Shown here in pieces: positions 42,152 to 51,429 of a stretch of DNA of 64,000 nt. The notes under the pieces are model-generated. The model saw nothing but the letters and a program-made list of their open reading frames with translations, was not told where the DNA came from and searched no databases. Numbering within the stretch: position 1 is the stretch's first letter; each line of letters opens with the position of its first letter. The DNA comes from SAR324 cluster bacterium REDSEA-S27_B3 (GTDB lineage: Bacteria > SAR324 > NAC60-12): positions 76,567-140,566 of the forward strand of contig LUQO01000002.1 of NCBI GenBank assembly GCA_001627865.1, in the 5' to 3' direction. A program made the translations under genes and the position numbers.

Positions 42152-43287
42152 TGCTGAATGTAATGATTATACAAAATTCTCAAAGAAGCAGATAAATTAA
42201 CTTCTTTCAGCAGATAACAAATCACATTTTCGCTGGACTGGATAATTTCAGCATCAGGAATTTTTATGCTTTGCGGGGCAGGTTTATCGAAAACTACTGA
42301 GACAGTCGCCCAGCCAGGATTCTTCTTCACCGTGCCAAAACTGTTACGCAGCTCCTCCAGTCTGCTTTCCAGATAAACATCGTTTTTGAGCAGGAATCTG
42401 AGATTATCAATCCTAATTAATTCCGGAACAATTTTTTGCGCGTCAGTTTTGTCTTCAAATTCGGTGAGAGCTAATTCGTCGCGATGTGCCAATGTGACCT
42501 GGTCAGACTGTTCATCAGGTGAGTTGTGTAAAATAGCAGTTCCGCTGGAATCACTGAAAGTGTTTCTGGCAACAATCTTTGTTTTTGTTTTCAGCGATGC
42601 TTTAACTGCTCTAGGATTAAGCACCTTGCTGCCCTGATCCGCCATGCTTAGAATTTGTGTGGCGCTTACGGAATCCATAAAAACAGCTTCCGGAATTTGG
42701 CGGGGGTCACAATTGGCAATTCCGTCAACATCAGAATAAATTTCAACCACCTCAGCATTCAGGGCTGATCCCAGCGCTACGGCACTTGTATCACTGCCGC
42801 CTCGGCCAAGTGTGCGCACATCTCCTTTTGATGTTGCTCCCTGGAAACCGGCCACCACCGCGGTTTTACCCTCACTCAATGCTTTGCTAACACGGGAGGG
42901 ATTTATGTCCAGAATTTCGGCGTTTCCGGGATTGTCGTCTGTGAGTATGCCTGCCTGTCTGCCTGTGAAGGCTGCTGCGGGAAGTCCGTTCATTGTGAGC
43001 AAATGTGAAAAAAAAGCCGCGCTAAATCTCTCACCAATACTCATTACAGAGTCCAGCTCTGCTGGATTAACCGGTTCGCCTGCATCTTTCAGCAGGGAAA
43101 TCAATGTGTCTGTGGCGTAAGGATCACCTTTGCGTCCCATAGCTGATACAACCGCGACCACCTGCTTCCCGGACTCAACATTCCTGCGGATGTGCTTGAT
43201 CACATGCCGGCGGGACTCTTCAGTCTGTACACTGGTACCTCCGAATTTCATCACGATTATTGAGTCATCGGAGCCTCTTCCTGTCAT
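42148..43287 (-). CDS. Aspartate kinase
   Basis: 379 residues. The amino-acid kinase core has VMKFGGTSVQTEESRRHV, VVAVVSAMGRKGDPYATDTLI, TGRQAGILTDD, GFQGATSKGDVRTLGRGGSD-TSAVALG and EIYSDVDGIANCDPRQI. The C-terminal regulatory (ACT) part is about 90 residues and poorly conserved. Shorter than typical two-ACT kinases (about 410), so Lys/Thr feedback may be weakened. It makes aspartyl phosphate; clustering with asd just upstream is standard. Its stop overlaps the eutB start, joining it to the ectoine genes. Confidence 0.88.
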   Translation of the reverse strand: MTGRGSDDSIIVMKFGGTSVQTEESRRHVIKHIRRNVESGKQVVAVVSAMGRKGDPYATDTLISLLKDAGEPVNPAELDSVMSIGERFSAAFFSHLLTMNGLPAAAFTGRQAGILTDDNPGNAEILDINPSRVSKALSEGKTAVVAGFQGATSKGDVRTLGRGGSDTSAVALGSALNAEVVEIYSDVDGIANCDPRQIPEAVFMDSVSATQILSMADQGSKVLNPRAVKASLKTKTKIVARNTFSDSSGTAILHNSPDEQSDQVTLAHRDELALTEFEDKTDAQKIVPELIRIDNLRFLLKNDVYLESRLEELRNSFGTVKKNPGWATVSVVFDKPAPQSIKIPDAEIIQSSENVICYLLKEVNLSASLRILYNHYIQQ

Positions 43288-43317
43288 AAATCTGGATTAA
43301 CTGGTTGATGTTGAAAA

Positions 43318-44340
43318 TTATTCAACTCTGACTAAATCACGATTGATAAGCTCGCGTGCAATCTGAACAGTATTCAAGGCGGCGCCTTTTCGCAGGTTGT
43401 CGGAGACACACCACATGTTGATTGCGTTTTCTGTAGAAAAGTCACGACGTATCCGTCCCACGTACACAGCGTCTTTTCCGGCGGTTTTTACTGCAAGCGG
43501 ATAAATGTTTTTGTCAGGTTCGTCTTCCAGCACAATTCCGGGAGACTCCGCCATCAGTTTTTTTATCTGATCTACTTCAAATGGCTTTTCTGTTTCAATA
43601 TTCAGGCTTTCACTGTGTCCTGTTGCCACAGGAACTCTGACAGTGGTGGAGGTGATTCTGATATTGGGATCAAGTATTTTTGCGGTTTCATTAATCATTT
43701 TCATTTCCTCTCCGCTGTAGCCGTTTTCCTGAAAGGTATCAATATGAGGCAGCACATTGAAAGCAATCTGATGAGGATAAACGGAACTCTGCATTTTTTC
43801 GCCTTTGGTACAGGCAAGAGTCTGTTTCAGCAGTTCATCAACACCACCCTGTCCGGAACCGCTTACTGCCTGATAGGTACTGACAACGACCCGTTTGACG
43901 CGGAACTTATCATGAATCGGCTTGAGCGCCACCAGCATCTGTATTGTGGAACAATTTGGATTGGCAATGATGCCCTGATGATCAGCCAGCGCATCAGCGT
44001 TCACTTCCGGAACAACCAGGGGATGTTCCGGAGCCATTCTGAAAGCTGATGAATTATCGATAACAACACAGCCTCTTTTTACTGCTTCCGGAGACAACTG
44101 CAGGGAGGCCTCAGCACCGGCGCTCATAATGGCGATGTCAAGTCCGGAGAATGCTTCCGGCTTTGACTCAACAACAGTGTGTTCCTGATCACGCCAGCTT
44201 ACTTTTTTCCCGGCATTCCCTGCCACATCCATCAGTACCAGCTTCTCGATTGGCAAATCACTTTTCTCCAGGATGCCTCGCATTTCGGTGCCGACGTTAC
44301 CCAAAGCGCCTACCACAGCAAAAGCATATGTTTTCATCAT
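43318..44340 (-). CDS. asd: Aspartate-semialdehyde dehydrogenase
   Basis: 340 residues. NADP site FAVVGALGNVGTEMRGILE; catalytic Cys in IIANPNCSTIQMLVAL; further signature VVVSTYQAVSGSGQGGVDEL and VPVATGHSESLNIE. It converts aspartyl phosphate to aspartate-semialdehyde with NADPH, or the reverse. Length is normal. It is directly upstream of aspartate kinase and downstream of the aminotransferase gene whose predicted product is the same semialdehyde. Confidence 0.92.
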   Translation of the reverse strand: MMKTYAFAVVGALGNVGTEMRGILEKSDLPIEKLVLMDVAGNAGKKVSWRDQEHTVVESKPEAFSGLDIAIMSAGAEASLQLSPEAVKRGCVVIDNSSAFRMAPEHPLVVPEVNADALADHQGIIANPNCSTIQMLVALKPIHDKFRVKRVVVSTYQAVSGSGQGGVDELLKQTLACTKGEKMQSSVYPHQIAFNVLPHIDTFQENGYSGEEMKMINETAKILDPNIRITSTTVRVPVATGHSESLNIETEKPFEVDQIKKLMAESPGIVLEDEPDKNIYPLAVKTAGKDAVYVGRIRRDFSTENAINMWCVSDNLRKGAALNTVQIARELINRDLVRVE

Positions 44341-44425
44341 CGCCTTAATAGTATTTTGATTGAAAGGGTGTTCAATTTGACTGAGTAAACTGATTCAAAT
44401 TTTCAGCAAATAAGGTTTTAGATGT

Positions 44426-45835
44426 TCAACCACGCCATGAAAATTCCTTAGTCAACTGATCCGCAACCGAATTCAGAGCCGCAGTGGTGCGCCGCACAAT
44501 TTCGTCCACTTCAGTTTTGGTAATAGTCAGCGGTGGAGCAAAGCCGAGGATATCGCCATGCGGCAATGCGCGGGCAATCAGCTTCTGCTCCAGACATGCC
44601 GCCGAGACTTTTGCTCCGATTTTCCAGTCTGCGTCAAATCGAGTCTTTTTCGATTTGTCTGCCACAAATTCCAGCGCGCACAGCAGCCCGGCTCCACGTA
44701 CTTCACCCACCAGCGGATGATTGTCAAATGCATGGTGAAACTGGGACTGCAGATATGCTCCGGATTCACGGGCGTTTTCAGTAAGATTTTCCCGTTCCAG
44801 GATGTCAAGATTTGCCAGACCGGCTGCTGCTCCCAAAGGATGTCCTGAATATGTCCAGCCATGACCAATTGGTCCAAGTTCTTCAGAGCCCTGTTCAATT
44901 ACATTCCATACACGCTCACCCACAATCACTCCGGACAGCGGTGCATAGGCGCTGGTCAATCCCTTTGCAATTGTAATTAAATCCGGACGAATGCCGTAAA
45001 GATGTGAGCCGAAAGGCGCTCCCAGGCGTCCGAAACCGCAGATAACCTCATCCGCAATCAGCAGAATTTCATATTTATTAAGCACTTTTTGTATTGCATC
45101 CCAATATCCTTCCGGCGGCGGAATGATACCCCCTGTTCCCATTACGGGCTCACCTATGAATGCTCCAATGGTTTCCGCACCTTCGGCAAGAATCATTTTT
45201 TCCAGCTCATCGGCACAATAACCCGAGAATTCAGTTTCGCTCATACCAGCTTCCGCGTTCCAGTAGTGATGAGGTGTGATGGTATGAAGAATGGTTTCCA
45301 TGGGCAGGTCGAAAGCTTTGTGATATAACGGAAGGCCGGTCAGACTGCCGGAACCGATACCGGAACCGTGATAACCGCGCTGGCGAGAGATTATCTTTTT
45401 CTTTTGCTTGTAGCCAAGAATGTTATGGAAGTAGCGCACCAGCTTGATCTGCGTTTCGTTGGCATCAGAACCGGAGAGTCCGTAATAAACCTTGCTCATT
45501 CCGTCGGGCGCCCAGTCGATTACCCTCTTTGACAATTCGATGACTGCTTGATTGGAGTGACCGACATAAGTGTGGTAATAAGCCAGTTTCAAAGCCTGCT
45601 GATAAATTGCCTCAGCAATTTCACTGCGGCCATAACCAACGTTTACACAGTAGAGTCCGGCGAAGCCATCCAGTAGTTCAGTACCATGCTGATTTTTAAT
45701 ATATATTCCGCTGCCGCTTTCAATGATGTTAACGGGCGTATTTCCGTGAGCATGGTCACTTGCATGTGTGGATGGATGAAAGAGCGTATTACGGTCAATG
45801 TTCTGAAGCTGCTCAATTGTTTGATTTGCTGTCAT
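44426..45835 (-). CDS. doeD: DoeD-type class III aminotransferase (diaminobutyrate to aspartate-semialdehyde)
   Basis: 469 residues. PLP Lys lies in LITIAKGLTSAYAPLSGVIV; further boxes are GIYIKNQHGTELLDGFAGLY, VYYGLSGSDANETQIKLVRY, LLIADEVICGFGRLG and GHGWTYSGHPLGAAA. In ectoine degradation the class III enzyme DoeD turns diaminobutyrate into aspartate-semialdehyde; cluster context supports this. Generic omega-amino-acid:pyruvate aminotransferases look similar, so substrate is inferred. First gene of the cluster. Confidence 0.78.
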   Translation of the reverse strand: MTANQTIEQLQNIDRNTLFHPSTHASDHAHGNTPVNIIESGSGIYIKNQHGTELLDGFAGLYCVNVGYGRSEIAEAIYQQALKLAYYHTYVGHSNQAVIELSKRVIDWAPDGMSKVYYGLSGSDANETQIKLVRYFHNILGYKQKKKIISRQRGYHGSGIGSGSLTGLPLYHKAFDLPMETILHTITPHHYWNAEAGMSETEFSGYCADELEKMILAEGAETIGAFIGEPVMGTGGIIPPPEGYWDAIQKVLNKYEILLIADEVICGFGRLGAPFGSHLYGIRPDLITIAKGLTSAYAPLSGVIVGERVWNVIEQGSEELGPIGHGWTYSGHPLGAAAGLANLDILERENLTENARESGAYLQSQFHHAFDNHPLVGEVRGAGLLCALEFVADKSKKTRFDADWKIGAKVSAACLEQKLIARALPHGDILGFAPPLTITKTEVDEIVRRTTAALNSVADQLTKEFSWRG

Positions 45836-46284
45836 TTATTTCTATATGCTTTGATTATAAAATTAAAAAAGGTCTATCTGGTCTGAAGATTTTTCAAGTC
45901 TCAGAAAATGAAGCTGAATTCCTGTATTTTTTTGTGATCACAACTGCATTATTTGAAACGACCGGTTTCACCAGTTGTGTCGTGCTGATCACTTGCTTCA
46001 ATGTTTTTTCTTCAAGGAATATTTAGCTCGGATCAAGTCTATTAAAACTTCAGGCAAGGGGCAAGTGAGTTATGATTACAGCACATACCCAGTCAGAAAA
46101 ACTAAATCAACAAAGCGGTTTTTTATCAGTAATGATTTGTTTATAATTAATCCATCAGAGTTTAGGTTATACTTATTAAACTGACTCGGAACATGAGTTG
46201 CATACAAAGTTGTATTTTTATCTAGTTGCACTCAGTGTTTGAAATTCACTCTGGTTTGCATATCCTACGATCCAGCAGGTTCAA
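45836..46284. other. 449-base divergent intergenic region
   Basis: AT-rich spacer between doeD (leftward) and the first lipoprotein gene (rightward). It should carry both promoters. Short palindromic bits such as GTGATCAC at about 45935 are present, but I see no RNA gene or clear promoter pair. Confidence 0.5.
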
Positions 46285-48372
46285 GTGTTTAATTGTCGGC
46301 ATTATAATTGGAAACAGGCTGCATGCATCATCATTTCAATTTTATTATTTTTTGGGTGTGCCGATGATAATAAGGATTCAAGTTCTTCTTCAAGTAGTAC
46401 CACTTACAGTATCGGCGGAACTGTAACCGGCCTCTCTGGTGTTTTCGTCATTCAAAATAATGGTGCGGATGATACTGTTATTGAGCAAACTGGAGCAGAT
46501 GATGTCAGTTTTGCTTTCCAGACCCGTATCAGTTCCGGAAATGCATATAGTGTTACGGTAAAACTGCAACCAAACACGCAGACCTGCACCGTCTCTAATG
46601 GTTCTGGTACAACTTCAAATAAAAACGTTTCAAATATAACAATTTCCTGTACGAGCAGTAGTTACAGCGTCACTGGGACTGTAAGCGGTTTAACTGGTAC
46701 TGTTGTTCTACAAAATAACGGTGCAGATGATCTTACTGCTTCAAACGGCAGTTTCAGTTTTCCAACCAAAGTCAGCAAGGGAAACGCGTACAACGTAACT
46801 GTAAAAACTCAGCCTACTCCTTTCACATGTTCGGCAGCAAACAATCGCGGAATTGCAAGTGACAATATGAGCAGTGTTTCCATTGTCTGTGCAGTCCGGA
46901 CATATTTTTTAAGTGGCACAGCAAGTGGATTGGGATCAACGAATTTAAGCCTGCAATTCGATAATGAAACAAAAACACTCACAGACAATGGTACGTTCAG
47001 TTTCAGTACTCCTGTAGCAGAAGGTGGGGGCTACAGTATTTACATTTCTTCTCAACCTGATAATCGGACTTGTTCTGTTGTCAATGGTACACGCAGCAAT
47101 GTTTCACAGGATTATACTGATCTTAAAGCGGTTTGCTGGGAATACATTGACAATGTAACAAGTGGTGGAATTAACGATAATGTCAGTCAAAATGGCAGCA
47201 GTCCGCAGCTTATCGAATTTGAATCAAATCTTTATAGTACCTGGGTGGAGCCTTCCAGCTCTGACAACAAAACCAGAATTAGAGTCGCAAAATATAACGA
47301 TAACTCAAGTAGTTGGAGTTTTGTGGACTCTTCCGGGATTAACAACAAAAGTTTTGATTCTACAAGAACCTCTCAGGATGCTTCCCAACCTGTTTTATTT
47401 GTGGAAGAAAAGACTACTCAGTCTTTGTTCATGGCATGGGTTGAGGAGCTTGCGGGGACAAGTTACGTATCAATTGCTAGATACGTAAATAGTTCCTGGA
47501 ACTCTTTTGGTTCCATTAACAAAAATAATCAGACACTTTCATCTCCTCATGGAGCATACCACAGTTATGACAGCAGCTCATACGTTACATGGAGTGAGTT
47601 AGATTATGTAAGTATAAGCCAAATCCGTGTAGCTAAAGTAACAGGAGCTTTCTGGGATGGAAACGGAATCACGGGTATCAATGATAATACCAGCCGCCAT
47701 GCTACTCAGCCAAAATTAGCTTCTTTGAATTCTAACCTGTACGCAATTTGGAGGGAGAACGGAAGTGATAATCTTACAGGTCAGATTCGAGTTAAAACCA
47801 GCAGTGCAAGTTCCACCAGTTGGATATCAGTTGAAGGAAATGAAGTGTCTGGAATAAATAAAAATTCTTCTTACAATGCTGAATTTCCGGAACTGATAGT
47901 TTTCAATTCAAAACTATATGCATACTGGCAGGAGTCGAACAGCGAGAACGTAACACAAATCAGAGTAGCAGTATTCAATGGTAATCTTACTTCACCCTCA
48001 TGGAGCTTTGTTGATGGTGGTGATAGTACAAAAGGCCTCAACTTGATTGTTGATTCAGATGGAAATGAAAATGCTACAGCTCCGAGGATGACTGTTTTTA
48101 ATTCAAATCTTTACCTGACATGGCTCCAGGAACACGGACTCAGCAAACAAATTCGGGTAGCAAAGTATAATGGAAATGACGATTCTTCGGAATGGGTTTT
48201 AGTGGATCGTTATGATGAATTCGGTATCAGTCGCTTTGGCTTAAATTACAACATCTTAAATGTTGCTGCAACTCCCATATTGAAAGCAAGTAACTCAAAA
48301 CTATTTGCTTCCTGGAGTGAGCCTGACAGCAGTGGAATAACTCAAATCAGAGTAGTAAAGAATCCTTTTTAA
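46285..48372 (+). CDS. Repeat-rich outer-surface lipoprotein 1
   Basis: 695 residues from GTG 46285. Lipobox IISILLFFGCADD, so lipidated at Cys after signal peptidase II cleavage; a Ser-rich spacer follows. Residues about 40-280 contain three beta-rich repeats with the pattern SGxxxGLxGxxVLQNNGADDL, GNAYxVTVKxQP and TCxVxNGxGT...VxC. From about 280 to the end come WSE/LYAxW-type repeats (FNSKLYAYWQESNSENVTQI-RVAVFNG, SWSFVDGGxSxKGxN). Such proteins are probably surface or periplasmic beta-propeller structures. Closely related to the next gene, hence a tandem duplication. No known function. Confidence 0.7.
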   Translation: MFNCRHYNWKQAACIIISILLFFGCADDNKDSSSSSSSTTYSIGGTVTGLSGVFVIQNNGADDTVIEQTGADDVSFAFQTRISSGNAYSVTVKLQPNTQTCTVSNGSGTTSNKNVSNITISCTSSSYSVTGTVSGLTGTVVLQNNGADDLTASNGSFSFPTKVSKGNAYNVTVKTQPTPFTCSAANNRGIASDNMSSVSIVCAVRTYFLSGTASGLGSTNLSLQFDNETKTLTDNGTFSFSTPVAEGGGYSIYISSQPDNRTCSVVNGTRSNVSQDYTDLKAVCWEYIDNVTSGGINDNVSQNGSSPQLIEFESNLYSTWVEPSSSDNKTRIRVAKYNDNSSSWSFVDSSGINNKSFDSTRTSQDASQPVLFVEEKTTQSLFMAWVEELAGTSYVSIARYVNSSWNSFGSINKNNQTLSSPHGAYHSYDSSSYVTWSELDYVSISQIRVAKVTGAFWDGNGITGINDNTSRHATQPKLASLNSNLYAIWRENGSDNLTGQIRVKTSSASSTSWISVEGNEVSGINKNSSYNAEFPELIVFNSKLYAYWQESNSENVTQIRVAVFNGNLTSPSWSFVDGGDSTKGLNLIVDSDGNENATAPRMTVFNSNLYLTWLQEHGLSKQIRVAKYNGNDDSSEWVLVDRYDEFGISRFGLNYNILNVAATPILKASNSKLFASWSEPDSSGITQIRVVKNPF

Positions 48373-48423
48373 ATTGTTAGTTAAATTATTAAACATTTTT
48401 TTGTCAAATAACAAAATCTGATA

Positions 48424-51330
48424 ATGCTTAGCAATAATAAGCAAACAGCCAAGTTAGCAATATTATTAGCTCTTTTTGTCACTTTGACAGGATGTGCAGC
48501 AACTGAGGATAGCGGCAGCGGCAGCGGCAGCAGTTTGCCTGTGCTAAAGGTTAGCGTTTCGGGTCTTCTGCAGGGGAAAAATGTGGTTCTGAGCAGTGGA
48601 CAGAGCACGGCAAATAATGTTTTTACAGAAAAAGAAGCACTCGGAATTACCACAGATGGAACTTATTCTTTTGGTTCTTTTGCCGGCGGCACTTCGTACA
48701 ATATCACCGTTCGTCAGCAACCAGTCAATCAAACCTGTACGGTGACAGACGGAGAAGGAACACTCACTGCGAGTACAACAGTGGTGGTTACATGCAGTTC
48801 TTCAGCATCATATACCATTTCCGGTACTGTTGTAGGAATGCTTTCAGGGTTAAGTGTAACACTGCAGAACAATTCCGGAGATGATCTTACTGTCAGTGAC
48901 AACACCAGTTTCAGCTTCTCAACAAAAGTGGCTTCAGGAGGTACATATCTGGTGACCGTCAAGACACAACCAACCGGTCAGACATGTACACCAAACCTCA
49001 ACAGTGGTGTGGTTTCCGACAATGTGAGCGATGTAAGCATAATATGCTCATACACAGTTTATACTGTTTCAGGGAGTGTCAGCGGACTTACAGGAACGCT
49101 TGTGCTGCAAAACAACTACGGAGGTGATCAAACACTTACCAGCGACGGCAGTTTTTCATTTCAAGTTGCTTCCAATGCCAAATATAATGTGAGTGTCAAA
49201 ACCCAGCCCAACGGAAAATGTGTGGTCAGCAACGGCTCCGGAACGGCAAGTGCGGATGTGGATAATGTATCAGTCGGATGCTGGGTTCTTGTAGATGGAG
49301 GTGGTAGCTCTACCGGAGTTAATAAAAACTCAACTTACCGTGCTGACAATGTGAGTCTGCATTCATTTCCAACTGGAAATAATCTCTCTGAAACTGCATT
49401 CGGGAACAATACCTTCGTGGTTGTGGGTTCTTCACCAACTGGAAATAATCTCTCTGGCATAACCTTCGGAAGCAATACATTCGTGGCAGCAGGAGTTACA
49501 GGAAAAATCGTAAGATCAACCGACAATGGAACCTCCTGGAATAGTGCGACTTCTCCCACTGCAAATAATCTCAATAGAGTCGAATTCGGAAATAATACAT
49601 TTGTGGCAGTAGGAGATTCAGGAAACATCGTAAGGTCAACTGATACTGGTGCATCTTTTGATAATGTTACTTCTCCCACTGCAAACAGTCTCTCAGGAGT
49701 AAGCTTTGGAAACAGCACCTTTGTTGCAGTGGGTTCTTCAGGCAGTATAGTGAAATCAACTGACAATGGTGTATCCTGGGATAATGCAACTTCTCCAACT
49801 GGAAATAATCTCTTAGAAGCAGCGTTCGGAAACAATACCTTTGTTGCAGTGGGTTCTTCCGGCAACATTGTGAGATCCACTGACAATGGTGTATCCTGGG
49901 ATAATGCAACTTCTCCAATTACAAATGATCTCTCAGGAGTAAGCTTTGGAAACAACACCTTCGTTGCAGTGGGTTCTTCCGGCAACATTGTGAGATCTAC
50001 TGACAACGGATCTTCTTTTAGTACTGTGACTTCTCCAACTTCTAGTAATCTCTCTGGGCTAAGCTTTGGAAACAATACCTTTGTTGCAGTGGGTTCTTCC
50101 GGCAACATTGTGAGATCTGCCGATAATGGCACATCCTGGGTAAATACAACCAACAATAGCATTTCAAAGCTGTATGTGAGTTGGAGCGAAGTGTCACAAG
50201 TCGGCAGCATCAGCCAAATCAGGGTCAAGAATTACGATAACACCTCTTGGAGCACAATTGATGGAGATGGCAACAACGGTATTAATTTGATCAAATCACG
50301 CAATGCAAGTCATCCATCACTGGCAGACAACGGTACGCATCTTTTTGCCGTTTGGAGCGAAGACAACGGTGCAGGTAAGGGATTGATCCGTTCTGCAGTA
50401 TTCGATAACACTACCACCTCCTGGGATTTTCAAATCAGTAATTTTCAGCCTCTTAACAATTCAACAAGTTATTCAGCTAATAATCCTCAATTGCTTCATA
50501 ATAATTCATCACTTTATGCAATTTGGAGTGAAAACAATGGAACCGCAAATCAGGTTCGGGTTAAGCAGTTTGACAACAGCAGCAGTTGGAATTTGGTAGA
50601 TAATATTGGTTCCAGCACCACTGGTATTAATAAAGACACGAGCAAGAATGCACTAAATCCCAAAATGCATAATTTCAACTCTGAAATTTATGCTGCATGG
50701 AGCGAATCAGACGGTACTGCATCACAAATCCGTGTGGCAAAATTTGATAACAGCACCAGCTGGAGTTTTGTGGACGGCAACAGCAGCACCGGAATTAACA
50801 AGGCAACAGGTAAAAACGCAACCGAACCGGCAATGGCAGTACTTAATAATAAACTCTACATTGCCTGGAGTGAAACTAATGCAGACAACAGGACACAAAT
50901 TCGAGTCAAGTCATACGATGGAAGCAGTTGGAGTTTTGTGGATGGAGATAATGCAACGAAGGGAATTAACAAGGATTACACGCAAAATGCTTCATTTCCG
51001 CACTTAGTGAAAGTTACTGACGAAAACATTGTTAGATCTACGGACAATGGAATTTCCTGGAATAATGAAACTTCCAACAGTTCAAGCTCCAAACTTTATG
51101 CGGTTTGGTTAGAAGAAAACGGTAACACTCAGGTACGTGTTGCAGAATTCGATGGGACATCAACGTGGAGTTTTAAGGATGGAGACGGTTATGACGGCTT
51201 GAACATCAACACAGCCAAAATTACCGGTAAACCGAGTACCGCAGCCTACCTCAACAAACTAATTGTTGCCTGGTCTGAAATCAATAATCTGGGAGTGTCA
51301 CAGATTCGTGTTGCCAGATCTCCTTTTTAA
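48424..51330 (+). CDS. Repeat-rich outer-surface lipoprotein 2
   Basis: 968 residues; lipobox LFVTLTGCAAT, then a Ser/Gly linker. It has the same plan as lipoprotein 1: two or three N-terminal beta repeats (VTVKTQPTGQTCT) and C-terminal LYAxWSE repeats. Between them, about residues 315-575, is an extra block of 40-residue repeats (FGNNTFVAVGSSGNIVRSTD-NG) typical of BNR/YCF48-type propellers. The insertion falls inside one LYAxWSE unit; a single fragment (NIVRSTDNGISWNNETS) is also inserted in the last unit. Probably surface-exposed, perhaps adhesive or carbohydrate-binding, but no catalytic residues are seen. Confidence 0.7.
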   Translation: MLSNNKQTAKLAILLALFVTLTGCAATEDSGSGSGSSLPVLKVSVSGLLQGKNVVLSSGQSTANNVFTEKEALGITTDGTYSFGSFAGGTSYNITVRQQPVNQTCTVTDGEGTLTASTTVVVTCSSSASYTISGTVVGMLSGLSVTLQNNSGDDLTVSDNTSFSFSTKVASGGTYLVTVKTQPTGQTCTPNLNSGVVSDNVSDVSIICSYTVYTVSGSVSGLTGTLVLQNNYGGDQTLTSDGSFSFQVASNAKYNVSVKTQPNGKCVVSNGSGTASADVDNVSVGCWVLVDGGGSSTGVNKNSTYRADNVSLHSFPTGNNLSETAFGNNTFVVVGSSPTGNNLSGITFGSNTFVAAGVTGKIVRSTDNGTSWNSATSPTANNLNRVEFGNNTFVAVGDSGNIVRSTDTGASFDNVTSPTANSLSGVSFGNSTFVAVGSSGSIVKSTDNGVSWDNATSPTGNNLLEAAFGNNTFVAVGSSGNIVRSTDNGVSWDNATSPITNDLSGVSFGNNTFVAVGSSGNIVRSTDNGSSFSTVTSPTSSNLSGLSFGNNTFVAVGSSGNIVRSADNGTSWVNTTNNSISKLYVSWSEVSQVGSISQIRVKNYDNTSWSTIDGDGNNGINLIKSRNASHPSLADNGTHLFAVWSEDNGAGKGLIRSAVFDNTTTSWDFQISNFQPLNNSTSYSANNPQLLHNNSSLYAIWSENNGTANQVRVKQFDNSSSWNLVDNIGSSTTGINKDTSKNALNPKMHNFNSEIYAAWSESDGTASQIRVAKFDNSTSWSFVDGNSSTGINKATGKNATEPAMAVLNNKLYIAWSETNADNRTQIRVKSYDGSSWSFVDGDNATKGINKDYTQNASFPHLVKVTDENIVRSTDNGISWNNETSNSSSSKLYAVWLEENGNTQVRVAEFDGTSTWSFKDGDGYDGLNINTAKITGKPSTAAYLNKLIVAWSEINNLGVSQIRVARSPF
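49366..50150 (+). repeat. Tandem 120-bp coding repeats
   Basis: About six near-identical 120-bp units and a shorter first one inside lipoprotein 2; the bases realign every 120 positions. Units encode GNNLxxxxFGNNTFVAVGSS then GNIVRSTDNGxSWDNATSPT. High DNA identity points to recent expansion. Confidence 0.9.
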
Positions 51331-51429
51331 GTGAAAACAAACAATAATTGAAAATGTTGTTTTCAGTAACTTGTTTGTGATATCTCTTTTTAACAGGCCA
51401 TTGTTATTATAAATAAAGGAAAAATAAAC

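Noticed and set aside
49335-50228. 297-residue repetitive frame on the minus strand
   Set aside because: Antisense to the 120-bp repeats of lipoprotein 2; its repetitiveness is inherited from them.
51332-51365. 9-bp inverted repeat (TGAAAACAA/TTGTTTTCA) after lipoprotein 2
   Set aside because: Loop of 16 bases and no T-run, so not called a terminator.
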